A stretch of DNA of 64,000 nt from Methanoculleus thermophilus (GTDB taxonomy: Archaea; Halobacteriota; Methanomicrobia; Methanomicrobiales; Methanoculleaceae). This document shows, one piece after another, positions 1 through 8,801 of the stretch; position 1 is the stretch's first letter, and every line of letters begins with the position of its first letter. The position numbers and the translations under genes are program-made. Location of the stretch: positions 248,001-312,000 of the forward strand of contig NZ_BCNX01000003.1 of the NCBI RefSeq assembly GCF_001571405.1. The letters run 5' to 3'. The notes beneath the pieces are model-generated. The model saw nothing but the letters and a program-made list of their open reading frames with translations. It searched no databases and had not been told where the DNA came from.

Positions 1-227
1 CAGGGTTTGTGGGGTTTGAGGCAGGGCCGACCTTGTTTTGCTCCTTCTAATGTTTCTATCCGGTGTATCTATGTCGGATGTGGTTGCCAGGTTGATCTTC
101 CCGGGCAAAACGCGCTGAATAGATTGGGGTGCGGTCTGTGGTTGGTGGAGTTGAAATCCTCATCAGAGTACTACAAGGCTGCGCGGTCCGGGTTTCACGC
201 GTCACTGATCTTTTGTAAACGAAAAAT
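1..227. other. Window edge, no gene seen
   Basis: This stretch runs from the window edge to the stop codon of the minus-strand methyltransferase. One open frame crosses it on the plus strand, but its composition (many Cys, Arg and Ser, no domain) and its overlap with the methyltransferase argue that it is not coding. No tRNA, repeat or clear promoter was recognised. Confidence 0.4.
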
Positions 228-857
228 TCAGATTACCTCTCCCTTCCGGAACACCGCCTCGATCTCCGCCCGGGGGAGATCCCTGCCTCTGATCCGCATC
301 GTCCAGCGGTGCGTCCGGACCGAGACCGGGGTGAGCGATGCGAAGAGTTCCGCCGCCTCGGTCTCGGTGAAGTAATGGGTGATGATGCCGTCACCCCGCT
401 GGAAAGTCTGCGGCTCTACCTCCACACCCTTCCCGGCGCGCATGTCCTCAACGGAGAACTCCCGAAAGAACGCCGTGCCACCGGGCCTGAGCACCCGGCA
501 GACCTCGGATGCAATGGCTCTCCGACCCGATTCGGTCAGGTGGCCGACGATATGAACCAGGAAGACCGCATCAAATGACTCCCGGGAGAACGGCAGACAC
601 TCTGCGTCTGCAAGCACGAAATTGACTCCCGCGGTGCCGGGATGCCGTTTGGCTAGATTGATGGCATGGGGGGAGATGTCGACCGCAGTCACGTTCGGGG
701 AGCGCCGGGTAAGGGCTGCAAGGGTCTTGCCGTTCCCGCATCCAAGTTCCAGGACGGCAGTATCGGCAGGGATGTCCGGGAGCGGCCCCGGTGCACCGCC
801 CCAGAGAGCCCGGCGCTTTCGGTAGTCCTCGTCCCAAGCCGATGAATGAGTAGACAC
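228..857 (-). CDS. Class I SAM-dependent methyltransferase
   Basis: A 209-residue Rossmann-fold methyltransferase, probably cytoplasmic. Motif I (VLELGCGNGKT, about residues 35-45) binds S-adenosylmethionine. An acidic strand end (TAVDIS) and the DAECLPF segment near residue 85 match motifs II and III, and a RPGGTAFF post-motif follows near 125. The family (Methyltransf_11/25) acts on small molecules, lipids or proteins, and nothing here fixes the substrate. The start is GTG; a GAGAGG sequence touches it directly, which is closer than usual, and no ATG lies nearby. It is divergent from the secreted-protein gene at 969, with about 110 bp between them. Confidence 0.8.
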   Translation of the reverse strand: MSTHSSAWDEDYRKRRALWGGAPGPLPDIPADTAVLELGCGNGKTLAALTRRSPNVTAVDISPHAINLAKRHPGTAGVNFVLADAECLPFSRESFDAVFLVHIVGHLTESGRRAIASEVCRVLRPGGTAFFREFSVEDMRAGKGVEVEPQTFQRGDGIITHYFTETEAAELFASLTPVSVRTHRWTMRIRGRDLPRAEIEAVFRKGEVI

Positions 858-968
858 CTCTCAGAGATCGGCGCTGCTCCGGGATAATGGTTGGTACGGG
901 CGTGATAAGGTCTTTGGAACGCCCAAAATCCGGGGCGTTGGATTTCGAAGAAGTTTTCTCCCTGGAAA

Positions 969-2174
969 GTGAAGATCCAAGTTACTGTGGACTTCCCGGA
1001 CGCCGTTTCGATGATACTGGCCCTCCTGTTCTTCACCGCCTTCCTGCTCATTCCCTCCCCGGTGGTATCAGATGCCACCGGTTTGGGTACATCCGATCCC
1101 GGGCAAACGCAGCAGGCACCCTCCCGGGACCTCTCCTCCATCTTCACCGGAGTTGAGGAGCGGTTCCGGGACGGCCACTTCCTGAACCCCACACCCGTTT
1201 CAGTGCCGGGGGCAGCCGGATCGACCGTCACCCCGGACGGGAATGAGACCGCTCTGCGGACCGAGAAGATCACGCCGCCCGTCCCGAAATACGATGACGA
1301 TGAGCTTATGCAGCTGGTCGAAGAGAGCAGCGCATCACTGCTGCTCTCCCTGCAGAACTCCTACGCCCTCTACGTCTGGGATGAGAGTCTGGTAAAAGAG
1401 AGCGCTGCAGAACTCCGGACATTCGCAACGAGCCTTCTTGAAGAGGTGGAGGCATTAGATGTCTCTGGCAAATGCGATGTTCTGAAAACTTCATTCATCC
1501 GTGCTCTCGAGTCATATCGAACGGCAGGCACGGTACTCCGGGGAAACACTCCCCTCAACAGCACAATGGTGGATATTGCCCTCGACGCGAACAGAATGGG
1601 ATCACATCACCTTCGTGAGGCTTTTGAATACCTGCAATGCCCTGTGCAAAGGGTCCCGGAAGAGATCGTGGCTATCGATCTCTCTTCGTCCCTGCTGTAT
1701 GCCAAACCCGGAATCAGGGATGAACTGGAGCTCATGCAACGGTACGTCTATATGGATCGTAGCCGCGCAAACGAGATCTCCCTGATGCTGGAGTCTGTAA
1801 AGAGAATCGACACCATTTATTACCTCGATGGGAGTGGCAATAAGATTGAGGCAGAACCCGGAAGAATGTTCCTGCTCGTTAAGGTGAGGGTCACAAACCT
1901 GGGTCATATAGGGGAGGGTAGAATGTACAGGATACAAACCCCGGATCTTCGCGATTTTGCTCTCCAGTATCGCGGGACAACGTACTCTCCGATGAAACTA
2001 CCAACGAGGACGTCGCTTGGCGAGTCATATGCAACGGTGACGCTGGACCGGTATAAGGTTAAAACTGGATACATTGTTTTCGATGTTCCAGAGGCGCTCA
2101 CGCTTGATGAATGCTCAATCCAGGTGAAACTCCCCGACGCATCACCTGTCTGGGCACTCGGGAAGACCCCATAA
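969..2174 (+). CDS. Secreted/membrane-anchored protein with DUF4352-like C-terminal domain (copy 1)
   Basis: A 401-residue protein with an N-terminal hydrophobic segment (about residues 15-33), a low-complexity linker, a helical middle region (about 115-240) and a C-terminal beta domain (about 285-395). The last contains FLLVKVRVTNLGH and GYIVFDVPE, resembling the immunoglobulin-like DUF4352 fold of surface proteins. The gene begins at GTG 969; the ATG at 1011, just before the hydrophobic segment, is an alternative. It is a diverged paralog of the gene at 2278 in the same orientation, so the pair arose by tandem duplication. The function is unknown; a surface or envelope role is inferred from the signal and fold. 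Confidence 0.7.
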   Translation: MKIQVTVDFPDAVSMILALLFFTAFLLIPSPVVSDATGLGTSDPGQTQQAPSRDLSSIFTGVEERFRDGHFLNPTPVSVPGAAGSTVTPDGNETALRTEKITPPVPKYDDDELMQLVEESSASLLLSLQNSYALYVWDESLVKESAAELRTFATSLLEEVEALDVSGKCDVLKTSFIRALESYRTAGTVLRGNTPLNSTMVDIALDANRMGSHHLREAFEYLQCPVQRVPEEIVAIDLSSSLLYAKPGIRDELELMQRYVYMDRSRANEISLMLESVKRIDTIYYLDGSGNKIEAEPGRMFLLVKVRVTNLGHIGEGRMYRIQTPDLRDFALQYRGTTYSPMKLPTRTSLGESYATVTLDRYKVKTGYIVFDVPEALTLDECSIQVKLPDASPVWALGKTP

Positions 2175-2277
2175 CCTTTTCCTACGTCGATTCCTTCCGC
2201 CGGCTAGGGAATGGCGCCTCCGGCGTTTAGGATTTTCATCGCAACAAATAACCATTTAACAGGAGATATTTTAGCCA

Positions 2278-3363
2278 ATGACGATGAGAGGCTCTCAAAG
2301 ACCGTTACTGCCTGTAGCCAGTCTTGCCGGGGTGATCCTCTTCATCGTTCTCATCTTTCCCGGAGCATACACGTTCTCCTTCCTCGATCTGTCGGTGGAG
2401 GGAGGTAACGATCCCGGGAACACGTTGGTTGTCAGGTCAGGGCCGGACAGCAATACGACCTGTCCCTCCGAACTCACGGATGACGAGAAGCTGGAGTCGT
2501 TGATCGCCAGAGCCAGTATACCCCTCCTGGAGGTCTCTGTAGAGTCAATCTATTCTATGTATAGATCTGACGACATGGCAGTCAGGAATCTGGCAACCGA
2601 AATATCTTCGCTTGTGGACAGTTATCGTGCCGAGGCTGCGACCCTCGATGCTTCCCCCGCTATGGCTCCCTCATACGAGCATTTTACCGCTGCACTCGAC
2701 GAGTTTTCTAGAGCCGGCATCCTGCTTAATGGGAATAGACCCCTGAGCCAGAGCATGGCGGACGATGCACTGCGTCACCTTGGCCTCGGGATCGAACGCC
2801 TGTCACAAGCCATGCAGGACTGCAATCGCTCTCATATCGAACATTCAAAGGCCCCTGTCGATATGATGAGTCTCGCCGCAGAGCCTGCTTCTTTGTTCTC
2901 CGACGCTCTTTCGATCGGTGAACGGTACCGTTACGACGATCAGCGAGGTGAAAACGCCATCTCGCTGATCGTCGGTCCGATAACGTGGTCGAAGGCTTTT
3001 CAGACCACCGGCACCAAACCGGTCCAGTATGTTGCTGGGAGCGGGAAAGCATACCTCCTGGTCGCTGTTGAGGTGACGCACCTTGGCCATAAGGGGAACG
3101 GTGCGAACACACGTATTCAGACGCCAGGGGAGAGTGCATTCGTCCTCCACTATGCCGGTGAGACATATCACCCATTGAAAGCGCCCGGATCGACCACCCG
3201 AGGAGGGTCATACTCCAGAGTCATGCTCGATAGGCACGAGTCTGTGGGAGGATACCTCTTCTTCGAGGTGCCGGATGGCCTTGACCCGGCCCGCGCGTAT
3301 CTCCAGGTCAATATTGGCGGAGAGAGCGTCGTCTGGAATCTGGGCAGGGTATCATTACCTTGA
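2278..3363 (+). CDS. Secreted/membrane-anchored protein with DUF4352-like C-terminal domain (copy 2)
   Basis: A 361-residue paralog of the preceding gene with the same plan: N-terminal hydrophobic segment (about residues 13-35), helical middle (about 75-185) and C-terminal beta domain (about 260-355). Shared features include the LLVAVEVTHLGHKG strand, the IQTP and LHYAGETYHPLK segments, and GGYLFFEVPDG near the end. About 100 bp separate the two copies. It ends 5 bp before the convergent msrB stop codon. No enzymatic motif is visible. An extracytoplasmic ligand-binding or structural role is possible but not shown. Confidence 0.7.
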   Translation: MTMRGSQRPLLPVASLAGVILFIVLIFPGAYTFSFLDLSVEGGNDPGNTLVVRSGPDSNTTCPSELTDDEKLESLIARASIPLLEVSVESIYSMYRSDDMAVRNLATEISSLVDSYRAEAATLDASPAMAPSYEHFTAALDEFSRAGILLNGNRPLSQSMADDALRHLGLGIERLSQAMQDCNRSHIEHSKAPVDMMSLAAEPASLFSDALSIGERYRYDDQRGENAISLIVGPITWSKAFQTTGTKPVQYVAGSGKAYLLVAVEVTHLGHKGNGANTRIQTPGESAFVLHYAGETYHPLKAPGSTTRGGSYSRVMLDRHESVGGYLFFEVPDGLDPARAYLQVNIGGESVVWNLGRVSLP

Positions 3364-3368
3364 TTCCA

Positions 3369-3869
3369 TCATGGCAGGCCCGTTCCTTTTCCCCCTTGCA
3401 GGTCCTTCTGCGGTATGAACCTGAGTGCCGCTGAATTCATGCAGTAGCGCTGGTACGTCGGCGGTGGCCCGTCGTCAAAGACATGGCCCAGGTGGGCGTC
3501 GCACCGTCTGCAGAGCACCTCGGTTCTGCTCATGAAGAACCGGGTATCAAGGTCCGTCTTGATATTCAGGTCCGAGACAGGCTTCCAGAAGCTTGGCCAG
3601 CCGGTCCCCGATTCAAACTTCGTCTCCGAGGAGAAGAGGTGATTGCCGCAACAGACGCAGACGTACAGACCCTTCTCCTTGCAGTCCCAGTACCTCCCGG
3701 TGAAGGCGGTCTCTGTTCCTCCTTTCCGCGCAACAGAGAACTCTTCCGGCGTCAACTGGCGTCGCCACTCCTCGTCGGACTTGACGACCCTCTCGACCTC
3801 CTCCACCTCTTTCGTTATAGCGTTGCAGACCTTCACGGTCCCGACGGTTTCTGCAACATCTCCGTTCAT
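3369..3869 (-). CDS. msrB: Peptide-methionine (R)-S-oxide reductase MsrB
   Basis: A cytoplasmic repair enzyme that reduces methionine-R-sulfoxide in proteins back to methionine. The 166-residue protein carries the full MsrB fold: zinc ligands in two CxxC pairs (C71/C74 and C120/C123), the WPSFW segment, the HLGHVFDDGPPPT segment and the catalytic cysteine in RYCMNSAALRFIP (C143). The start is ATG 3869, chosen because GGAGGAG lies 6 nt upstream; a GTG one codon earlier would sit too close. The roughly 35-residue N-terminal extension before the domain is unusual but short. No MsrA gene lies next to it here. Confidence 0.93.
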   Translation of the reverse strand: MNGDVAETVGTVKVCNAITKEVEEVERVVKSDEEWRRQLTPEEFSVARKGGTETAFTGRYWDCKEKGLYVCVCCGNHLFSSETKFESGTGWPSFWKPVSDLNIKTDLDTRFFMSRTEVLCRRCDAHLGHVFDDGPPPTYQRYCMNSAALRFIPQKDLQGGKGTGLP

Positions 3870-4034
3870 CACGAACTCCTCCGTTCCCGGCCACCTTATC
3901 CGGAGAGCATGTATATCTATCCCTCGGTCCGCCCGGGAGGGGGGCAGGTACTACTCAACCGCATGTCCGGATCCCGTTTCCTGACCCAAATACGCTTCCG
4001 AATTTGTTATATAGGCTCCGGTCGATGAACCATC

Positions 4035-4496
4035 ATGCAGGATGCGTCTTTCACGAGAAAGATCTGCAAGAGTCTCCTGCTTCTTGCCTGCCTCATAGGC
4101 GCTGTTGCCGTATCAGGCTGCACAGAGACGCCTGGAGAACTGGTGACGCCGACATTGGAATCTACGCCGGCTTCCCATGCCACCTACTCGCCCTCCGGAC
4201 CGCAACCGTCATTCACAGCCTCCGTCACGGCACCCGAGAGGCATTACCGCACCGACACGTCCTGCTACTGGGTCGCGACGGGGACGGTGACCAACACCGG
4301 TGATGCGGCCGCAAGAAACGTCGTCATCCGGTTCATGCTCATCGACGACGAGAACGAGATGATCCGGTCGACCGAGACCATCTTCGTCCCCCGGTTCCAG
4401 GCGGGCGAAACGAAGATATTCACAACCAATCCACTCTCCGGCGACTGTGATCGGCAGTATCGCGCCGAGATCGTGGTCACACACGACATCCCCTAG
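4035..4496 (+). CDS. Small lipoprotein with FxLYD/CARDB-like beta domain
   Basis: A 153-residue predicted lipoprotein. The N-terminus has a positively charged start, a hydrophobic stretch and a lipobox AVSGC with Cys29 as the likely lipidation site, followed by a Thr/Pro-rich linker. The remaining about 95 residues (YWVATGTVTNTGDAAARNVVIRFMLID) read as one beta-sandwich of the FxLYD/CARDB type, common on methanogen surfaces. The protein would sit outside the membrane. A TATA-like TTATATAG about 25-30 nt upstream suggests a leaderless or very short-leader mRNA. The function is unknown. Confidence 0.75.
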   Translation: MQDASFTRKICKSLLLLACLIGAVAVSGCTETPGELVTPTLESTPASHATYSPSGPQPSFTASVTAPERHYRTDTSCYWVATGTVTNTGDAAARNVVIRFMLIDDENEMIRSTETIFVPRFQAGETKIFTTNPLSGDCDRQYRAEIVVTHDIP

Positions 4497-4552
4497 GCTA
4501 CGGGCAACGGGGATTAATATCGGCAGTAGAACATTATGACCGAGGAAGAGAC

Positions 4553-5224
4553 ATGAAGATTCTAGCCATTAATGGAAGTCCGCGAGGTCCGCGGAGTCAG
4601 ACGCTCCGGCTTGTCCGTGCAGTCCTCGACGGGGCGGAGAGTGCCGGGGCCGATGTTGAACTCGTGGATGTCTGCAAACTCCAGATCGAGTACTGCAATG
4701 GGTGCCTGGTCTGTTGCGAGAGGGGAGAGTGCGTCAAGGAAGACGATTTCATCGAGTTGTACCAGAAGATGCTTGAGAGCGATGGGATTGTGCTCGGGTC
4801 GCCCAACTACATCGACTCCGTCACGGCTCAGATAAAGACGCTGCTCGATCGGATGGCAGACGCCATTCACTGCCAGATGTTCATCGGTAAGTACGGGTGT
4901 GCCGTCGCCACGGCGGGCGGATCGAAAGCGGATGAGATTGTGACCTACCTCAACGGGGTCCTCCAGACGCTGGGTGCTAATACCGTCGGCGGCGTTGCGG
5001 TGGTCCTCGGGGGAGACCCGGAGGCGGCCATGGCGCCAGCGGAGGAGGAAGCCCGCAAACTTGGCGCGAAACTCGTACATGCCATCGCGAATAAGGAGAC
5101 CTATCCAGAGCAGGAGAGACTCCACGCCGAGATGATCGAACGGATGCGGGCTCTTATTATGGCAAACAAGGACCGCTGGCATCACGAGTACAACTACTGG
5201 AAGGCAGCAGGGCGGATACCCTAG
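4553..5224 (+). CDS. Iron-sulfur flavoprotein / NADPH-dependent FMN reductase family
   Basis: A 223-residue flavodoxin-fold protein. The N-terminal GSPRGPRSQT loop is the FMN phosphate site, and the cysteine set C48-x2-C51-x2-C54-x5-C60 matches the compact 4Fe-4S motif of archaeal iron-sulfur flavoproteins (Isf). The GSPNYIDSVT segment near residue 83 belongs to the flavin-binding core. Isf proteins pass electrons from ferredoxin to acceptors such as oxygen or peroxide; that role is family knowledge, not shown here. A GAGGAAGAG ribosome site precedes ATG 4553. A close paralog lies at 27601 with the same cysteine spacing. Confidence 0.87.
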   Translation: MKILAINGSPRGPRSQTLRLVRAVLDGAESAGADVELVDVCKLQIEYCNGCLVCCERGECVKEDDFIELYQKMLESDGIVLGSPNYIDSVTAQIKTLLDRMADAIHCQMFIGKYGCAVATAGGSKADEIVTYLNGVLQTLGANTVGGVAVVLGGDPEAAMAPAEEEARKLGAKLVHAIANKETYPEQERLHAEMIERMRALIMANKDRWHHEYNYWKAAGRIP

Positions 5225-5236
5225 GGTATCCGCCGT

Positions 5237-8200
5237 TCACCGACGAATCTTTTCTAGGATCCGTTGCAGTCCCTCGCGCACCTCGGGGCGCGCCTCTTCG
5301 ATCGCACGGGTAATCGCCGGGATCGCCGTATCGCCCATCTCGACCAGCCCCCGCTCGGCCCGCATCCTAACCACGAGGGCGTCATCTGCAAGTGCCTGGA
5401 TGAGGGGAGAGACCGCTCCCTCTCCCCCAATCCGGGATATGGTCTTGACGACGTTCATCCGTATCTCGATAGATGGGTTGGAGAGGGCTTCAACCAGTAT
5501 CGGGAGCGCATCAGGGCCGATCTGCCCCACCTCTGCCCACCGATCCCGGGCCATAAGGAAGAGTGTCTTTTCTACGTTGGTCTTCGGTTCCCAGCCCACC
5601 GATTCCAGTGCTTCCGCAACCCCTGCCCGAAGCACCTCGTCCGTTGAGCGGAGCGCCCCCACCAGGTGATCCCGCACAGTTCCATCGGGGTCGTTCAGGG
5701 CCTCGAGCGCAGCGTACCGGACCCGGTCGTCCACATCACACAACGCCAGGATTAACGGTTCAATGGCCCGCTTGTCCCCGATATAGCCAAGCGACCTGGC
5801 GGCGGCAATCTGTACCACCTCGTCGCTATCCCGCAACGCCCGGGCCAGCGGTTCTATCGCCTCCTCGCTCCCTATATAGCCCAGCGCCTCCGCCACAGCT
5901 GCCCGGACCATGCTGTCCGGTTCTCGCTGCAGTGATCTGCTCAGAACTCCAATAGCCCGTTTATCCCCGATATTACCCAGGTTACGGGCAGCAACGATCC
6001 GGATGAACCGGTCCGGATCATTCATGGCGGCCATGAGCGGTTCGACCGCGGCCTCCCGCATCTCGCCGAGCACCCCGGCGGCAGCAGCCTGGATCTCAGG
6101 GTCGCCATCTTTGAGGGCCATAATCAGCCCTTCAACCGCCGGACGCCCCATCTCGATGAGCCGGGTGGCGGCAGAAACCTGCACCTCCACTGAACCATCT
6201 TTGAGTGCAACGATGAGTGTATGGACGTCCTGCCGGACCTCATTATCGGGGGTTTTACGCCATACGTCCGTCCCCCGTCGCCTCGTGAGCGCGGCAGCCG
6301 CTTTATCAGCGACGTCTCGATCTCTGTCGCGCAGGGCATACTCCAGTGCCTCGTCAGCCTCGGCGGTGCCGATCAGCGCGAGCGCATCAATCGCTGCAAG
6401 GCGCCCTTCTTTCTCACCCGTCCTCAGAATTGCGGAGAGCGGTTCAACTGCAGGTTGCCCAAATCCTGCCAGGGTCCGGGCGGCAATCACACCAACCTCG
6501 TGGGCAGGATCCTCCAGATGTCTGACGAGGAGGGGTATCGATCTTGGATCCCCAACAATCCCGAGGGCTTTTACCGCCGTCACCCGGACTTTTGGTGCGG
6601 GATTCTCCAGTGCCGCATCCAGTGGGCCAAGCGCAGCATGACCGAACGCCGCAACTGCTGCGGCTGCAGCAGACCGAACTTCAGGATACCCATCGTGGAA
6701 GAGGCCTATCAGTGGAAGAATTGTACGTGCGTCCCCGGCCTGCCCGAGCGCGCCGGCGGCGGCGATGCGAACGTCCCGATCGGCGTCGTTTAAGATCAAC
6801 AGCAGGGCATCGACGCTGCTATCGCCACCGATCTCACCGAGGCCCTCAGCTGCGGCGATCCGCACTCCGGGGTGCGGATCGGAGAGAGCCTGGATGAGGA
6901 ACCCGACCGCCGGCTCCCCGATGCTCCGTAGCGCCGCAATCGCTGCAGCCCGGATCTCTTCATTGTCGCTTTGCAAGGCGCGGAGATACCGTTCAAGCGA
7001 TGCCTCCTCCACGACCGGTGCCCGGGGTTCCGGCGATTCTGCACAAGGAGTGAGGTCCGGCGGAATTTCATCTTTCGGTTTTTCTGGAGCGGGGGTCTCC
7101 TTTTCCGTATACTCTTTCTCATTGCCCGCCTGTTTGTCGTTGCCGGCCGGGATAATCTGGTCCAGTGGAGCCGGCTTTCGCCGGTCAAGCTGTCTCTTCA
7201 CACTGGTCCATGCCTCATCACCCTTCTGGCTCTCTTTCAGGAGGCTCTCGATATCCTCACCATCGGGGGGTTGCTGGGGGACAGGTTTCGGCACGGTCCC
7301 TCCCTTGTTGAGGATGGGCTGCATCGGTTCGTTCTGTTCCGGTGATGGGGATTTTCGGCGGAGAGGCCGGGTGGGGGCCTGAACTGCCTTTCCGAAGTGG
7401 TCCTCAATCCGCTTCCGGGCGGCAAGCCCTTCTTTGAGTTCCCGGTCGTAATCGGAAGACTTCTCCTGTGCCGGTCTCGCCCGTGCATTCTCTTCCCGAC
7501 GCGACTGAATATACTCCAGTGCAATCTCTGCCTGTTCCCGGACCCTGGGATTTCCTGAACGCACTGCCGCGTTCAGGGCATCGAGTGCAGGCTGACCCAG
7601 TTGCCGCAGCGCCTCGCTAGCACCGGTGCGGACGCCGGAATACTCGACCTGCAGAGCACTAATGAGCGGCGCAATTGCCGGTCTCCCCATCCGGACAAGT
7701 TCGTTCCACTGCTCTCTGGCAATCAGATAATTAGCTCTCTCCAGATCGTTCTGCGGAATCCAGTCCAACCGCTCAAGTCCCCATGCAGCTTCCATCCGCA
7801 CCGGGTGACTGGGGTCGCTGAGGGCCTCAACCAGGTGTGGTTTCGCCCGGTCATCACCAATCTCACCGAGCGCCTCTATGACCCGTGTACGGACATCCGC
7901 CTCCGGATCGTCTGCCGCCCTGACAAGTGCCGGAATAGCCCGGGGGTCACGAATCTTTCCCAGCGTCCGCGCCGACTCGCTCCGTATCCGGGGATCCTTA
8001 CTGTTGAGGCCCTTAATGAGAACCGGAACCGCTGCCCCCTGGAGTTTTGCGAGTTCCGTCCAGTCTTCCAGGAGGTAGTAATACTGCACCTTCTCCTGGG
8101 GGTCATTAGGCACCCAACCGAGTGCGGCGAGCGAACTTGCGGCCTCTTTCCGGACGGAATGGTTACGATCCTGAAGCCTCCGGACAAGGTGCGGAATGGC

Positions 8201-8614
8201 CTTTTTGCCTGTCCCCCGGAGGGCAATCACGGCAGCAGTCCGGGTTGTCGATTCTTCGCTATGCAGTGATGAGAGCAGAGCGCTAAAGTACTCGCCGTCC
8301 GTCGCTGCGATTGCGCGGACAAAGGATGCCTGTAAGGCAGGACTTGCCCGGACAATCAGTGCGAGGATCAGTGGAATTGAGGATGTGCCGATCGAGACAA
8401 GAGCCTCTGCCATCCGAACCCGTGATACGGGGGCGGCATTCTCCAGTGCTCCAAGCAGATTGGGGATAATTGAGGGGCCGAGTGCAGAGAGGGTTCTCGC
8501 CGCATCGGCGCGGCTACCAGGATCGTCATCATCCAGGGCCAGAATTAGCCCAGAATAATCCTTCTCCTGCCGAATCTTCTTGATGCCTACTCGGAACCTG
8601 TCAAAAAATGCCAT
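5237..8614 (-). CDS. Giant HEAT-repeat (PBS lyase HEAT-like) protein
   Basis: An 1125-residue protein built almost entirely of about 31-residue HEAT-like repeats (patterns such as DPRAIPALVRAADDPEADVR and GDKRAIEPLI). Repeats fill residues about 30-375 and 535-1120. Between them sits a charged, Pro/Lys/Glu-rich linker of about 150 residues without repeats, probably disordered. There is no signal peptide or membrane segment, so it should be a cytoplasmic scaffold. PBS-lyase-type HEAT domains occur in phycobilin lyases and many scaffolds; methanogens make no phycobilins, so a protein-protein role is inferred. It lies divergent to the GalT-like gene. Confidence 0.88.
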   Translation of the reverse strand: MAFFDRFRVGIKKIRQEKDYSGLILALDDDDPGSRADAARTLSALGPSIIPNLLGALENAAPVSRVRMAEALVSIGTSSIPLILALIVRASPALQASFVRAIAATDGEYFSALLSSLHSEESTTRTAAVIALRGTGKKAIPHLVRRLQDRNHSVRKEAASSLAALGWVPNDPQEKVQYYYLLEDWTELAKLQGAAVPVLIKGLNSKDPRIRSESARTLGKIRDPRAIPALVRAADDPEADVRTRVIEALGEIGDDRAKPHLVEALSDPSHPVRMEAAWGLERLDWIPQNDLERANYLIAREQWNELVRMGRPAIAPLISALQVEYSGVRTGASEALRQLGQPALDALNAAVRSGNPRVREQAEIALEYIQSRREENARARPAQEKSSDYDRELKEGLAARKRIEDHFGKAVQAPTRPLRRKSPSPEQNEPMQPILNKGGTVPKPVPQQPPDGEDIESLLKESQKGDEAWTSVKRQLDRRKPAPLDQIIPAGNDKQAGNEKEYTEKETPAPEKPKDEIPPDLTPCAESPEPRAPVVEEASLERYLRALQSDNEEIRAAAIAALRSIGEPAVGFLIQALSDPHPGVRIAAAEGLGEIGGDSSVDALLLILNDADRDVRIAAAGALGQAGDARTILPLIGLFHDGYPEVRSAAAAAVAAFGHAALGPLDAALENPAPKVRVTAVKALGIVGDPRSIPLLVRHLEDPAHEVGVIAARTLAGFGQPAVEPLSAILRTGEKEGRLAAIDALALIGTAEADEALEYALRDRDRDVADKAAAALTRRRGTDVWRKTPDNEVRQDVHTLIVALKDGSVEVQVSAATRLIEMGRPAVEGLIMALKDGDPEIQAAAAGVLGEMREAAVEPLMAAMNDPDRFIRIVAARNLGNIGDKRAIGVLSRSLQREPDSMVRAAVAEALGYIGSEEAIEPLARALRDSDEVVQIAAARSLGYIGDKRAIEPLILALCDVDDRVRYAALEALNDPDGTVRDHLVGALRSTDEVLRAGVAEALESVGWEPKTNVEKTLFLMARDRWAEVGQIGPDALPILVEALSNPSIEIRMNVVKTISRIGGEGAVSPLIQALADDALVVRMRAERGLVEMGDTAIPAITRAIEEARPEVREGLQRILEKIRR

Positions 8615-8801
8615 GTCTCTCTCGTATCCGCAAATGGTGTTTAGAGTATTCAGTTTGTATGGATCTCTTTGAATTCAAATTATATCTACCATCCAACCCC
8701 AATAAAATTTCCATTTCATGTCTATCGACGCATTGTTGCGGCGAACGATTTTGCTCCCCTGACTGAGACTCATCCATGGCCTGATCCGAATCTTTATCCC
8801 G

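Noticed and set aside
7-375. Open frame at the left edge
   Set aside because: Odd composition and overlap with the methyltransferase on the other strand.
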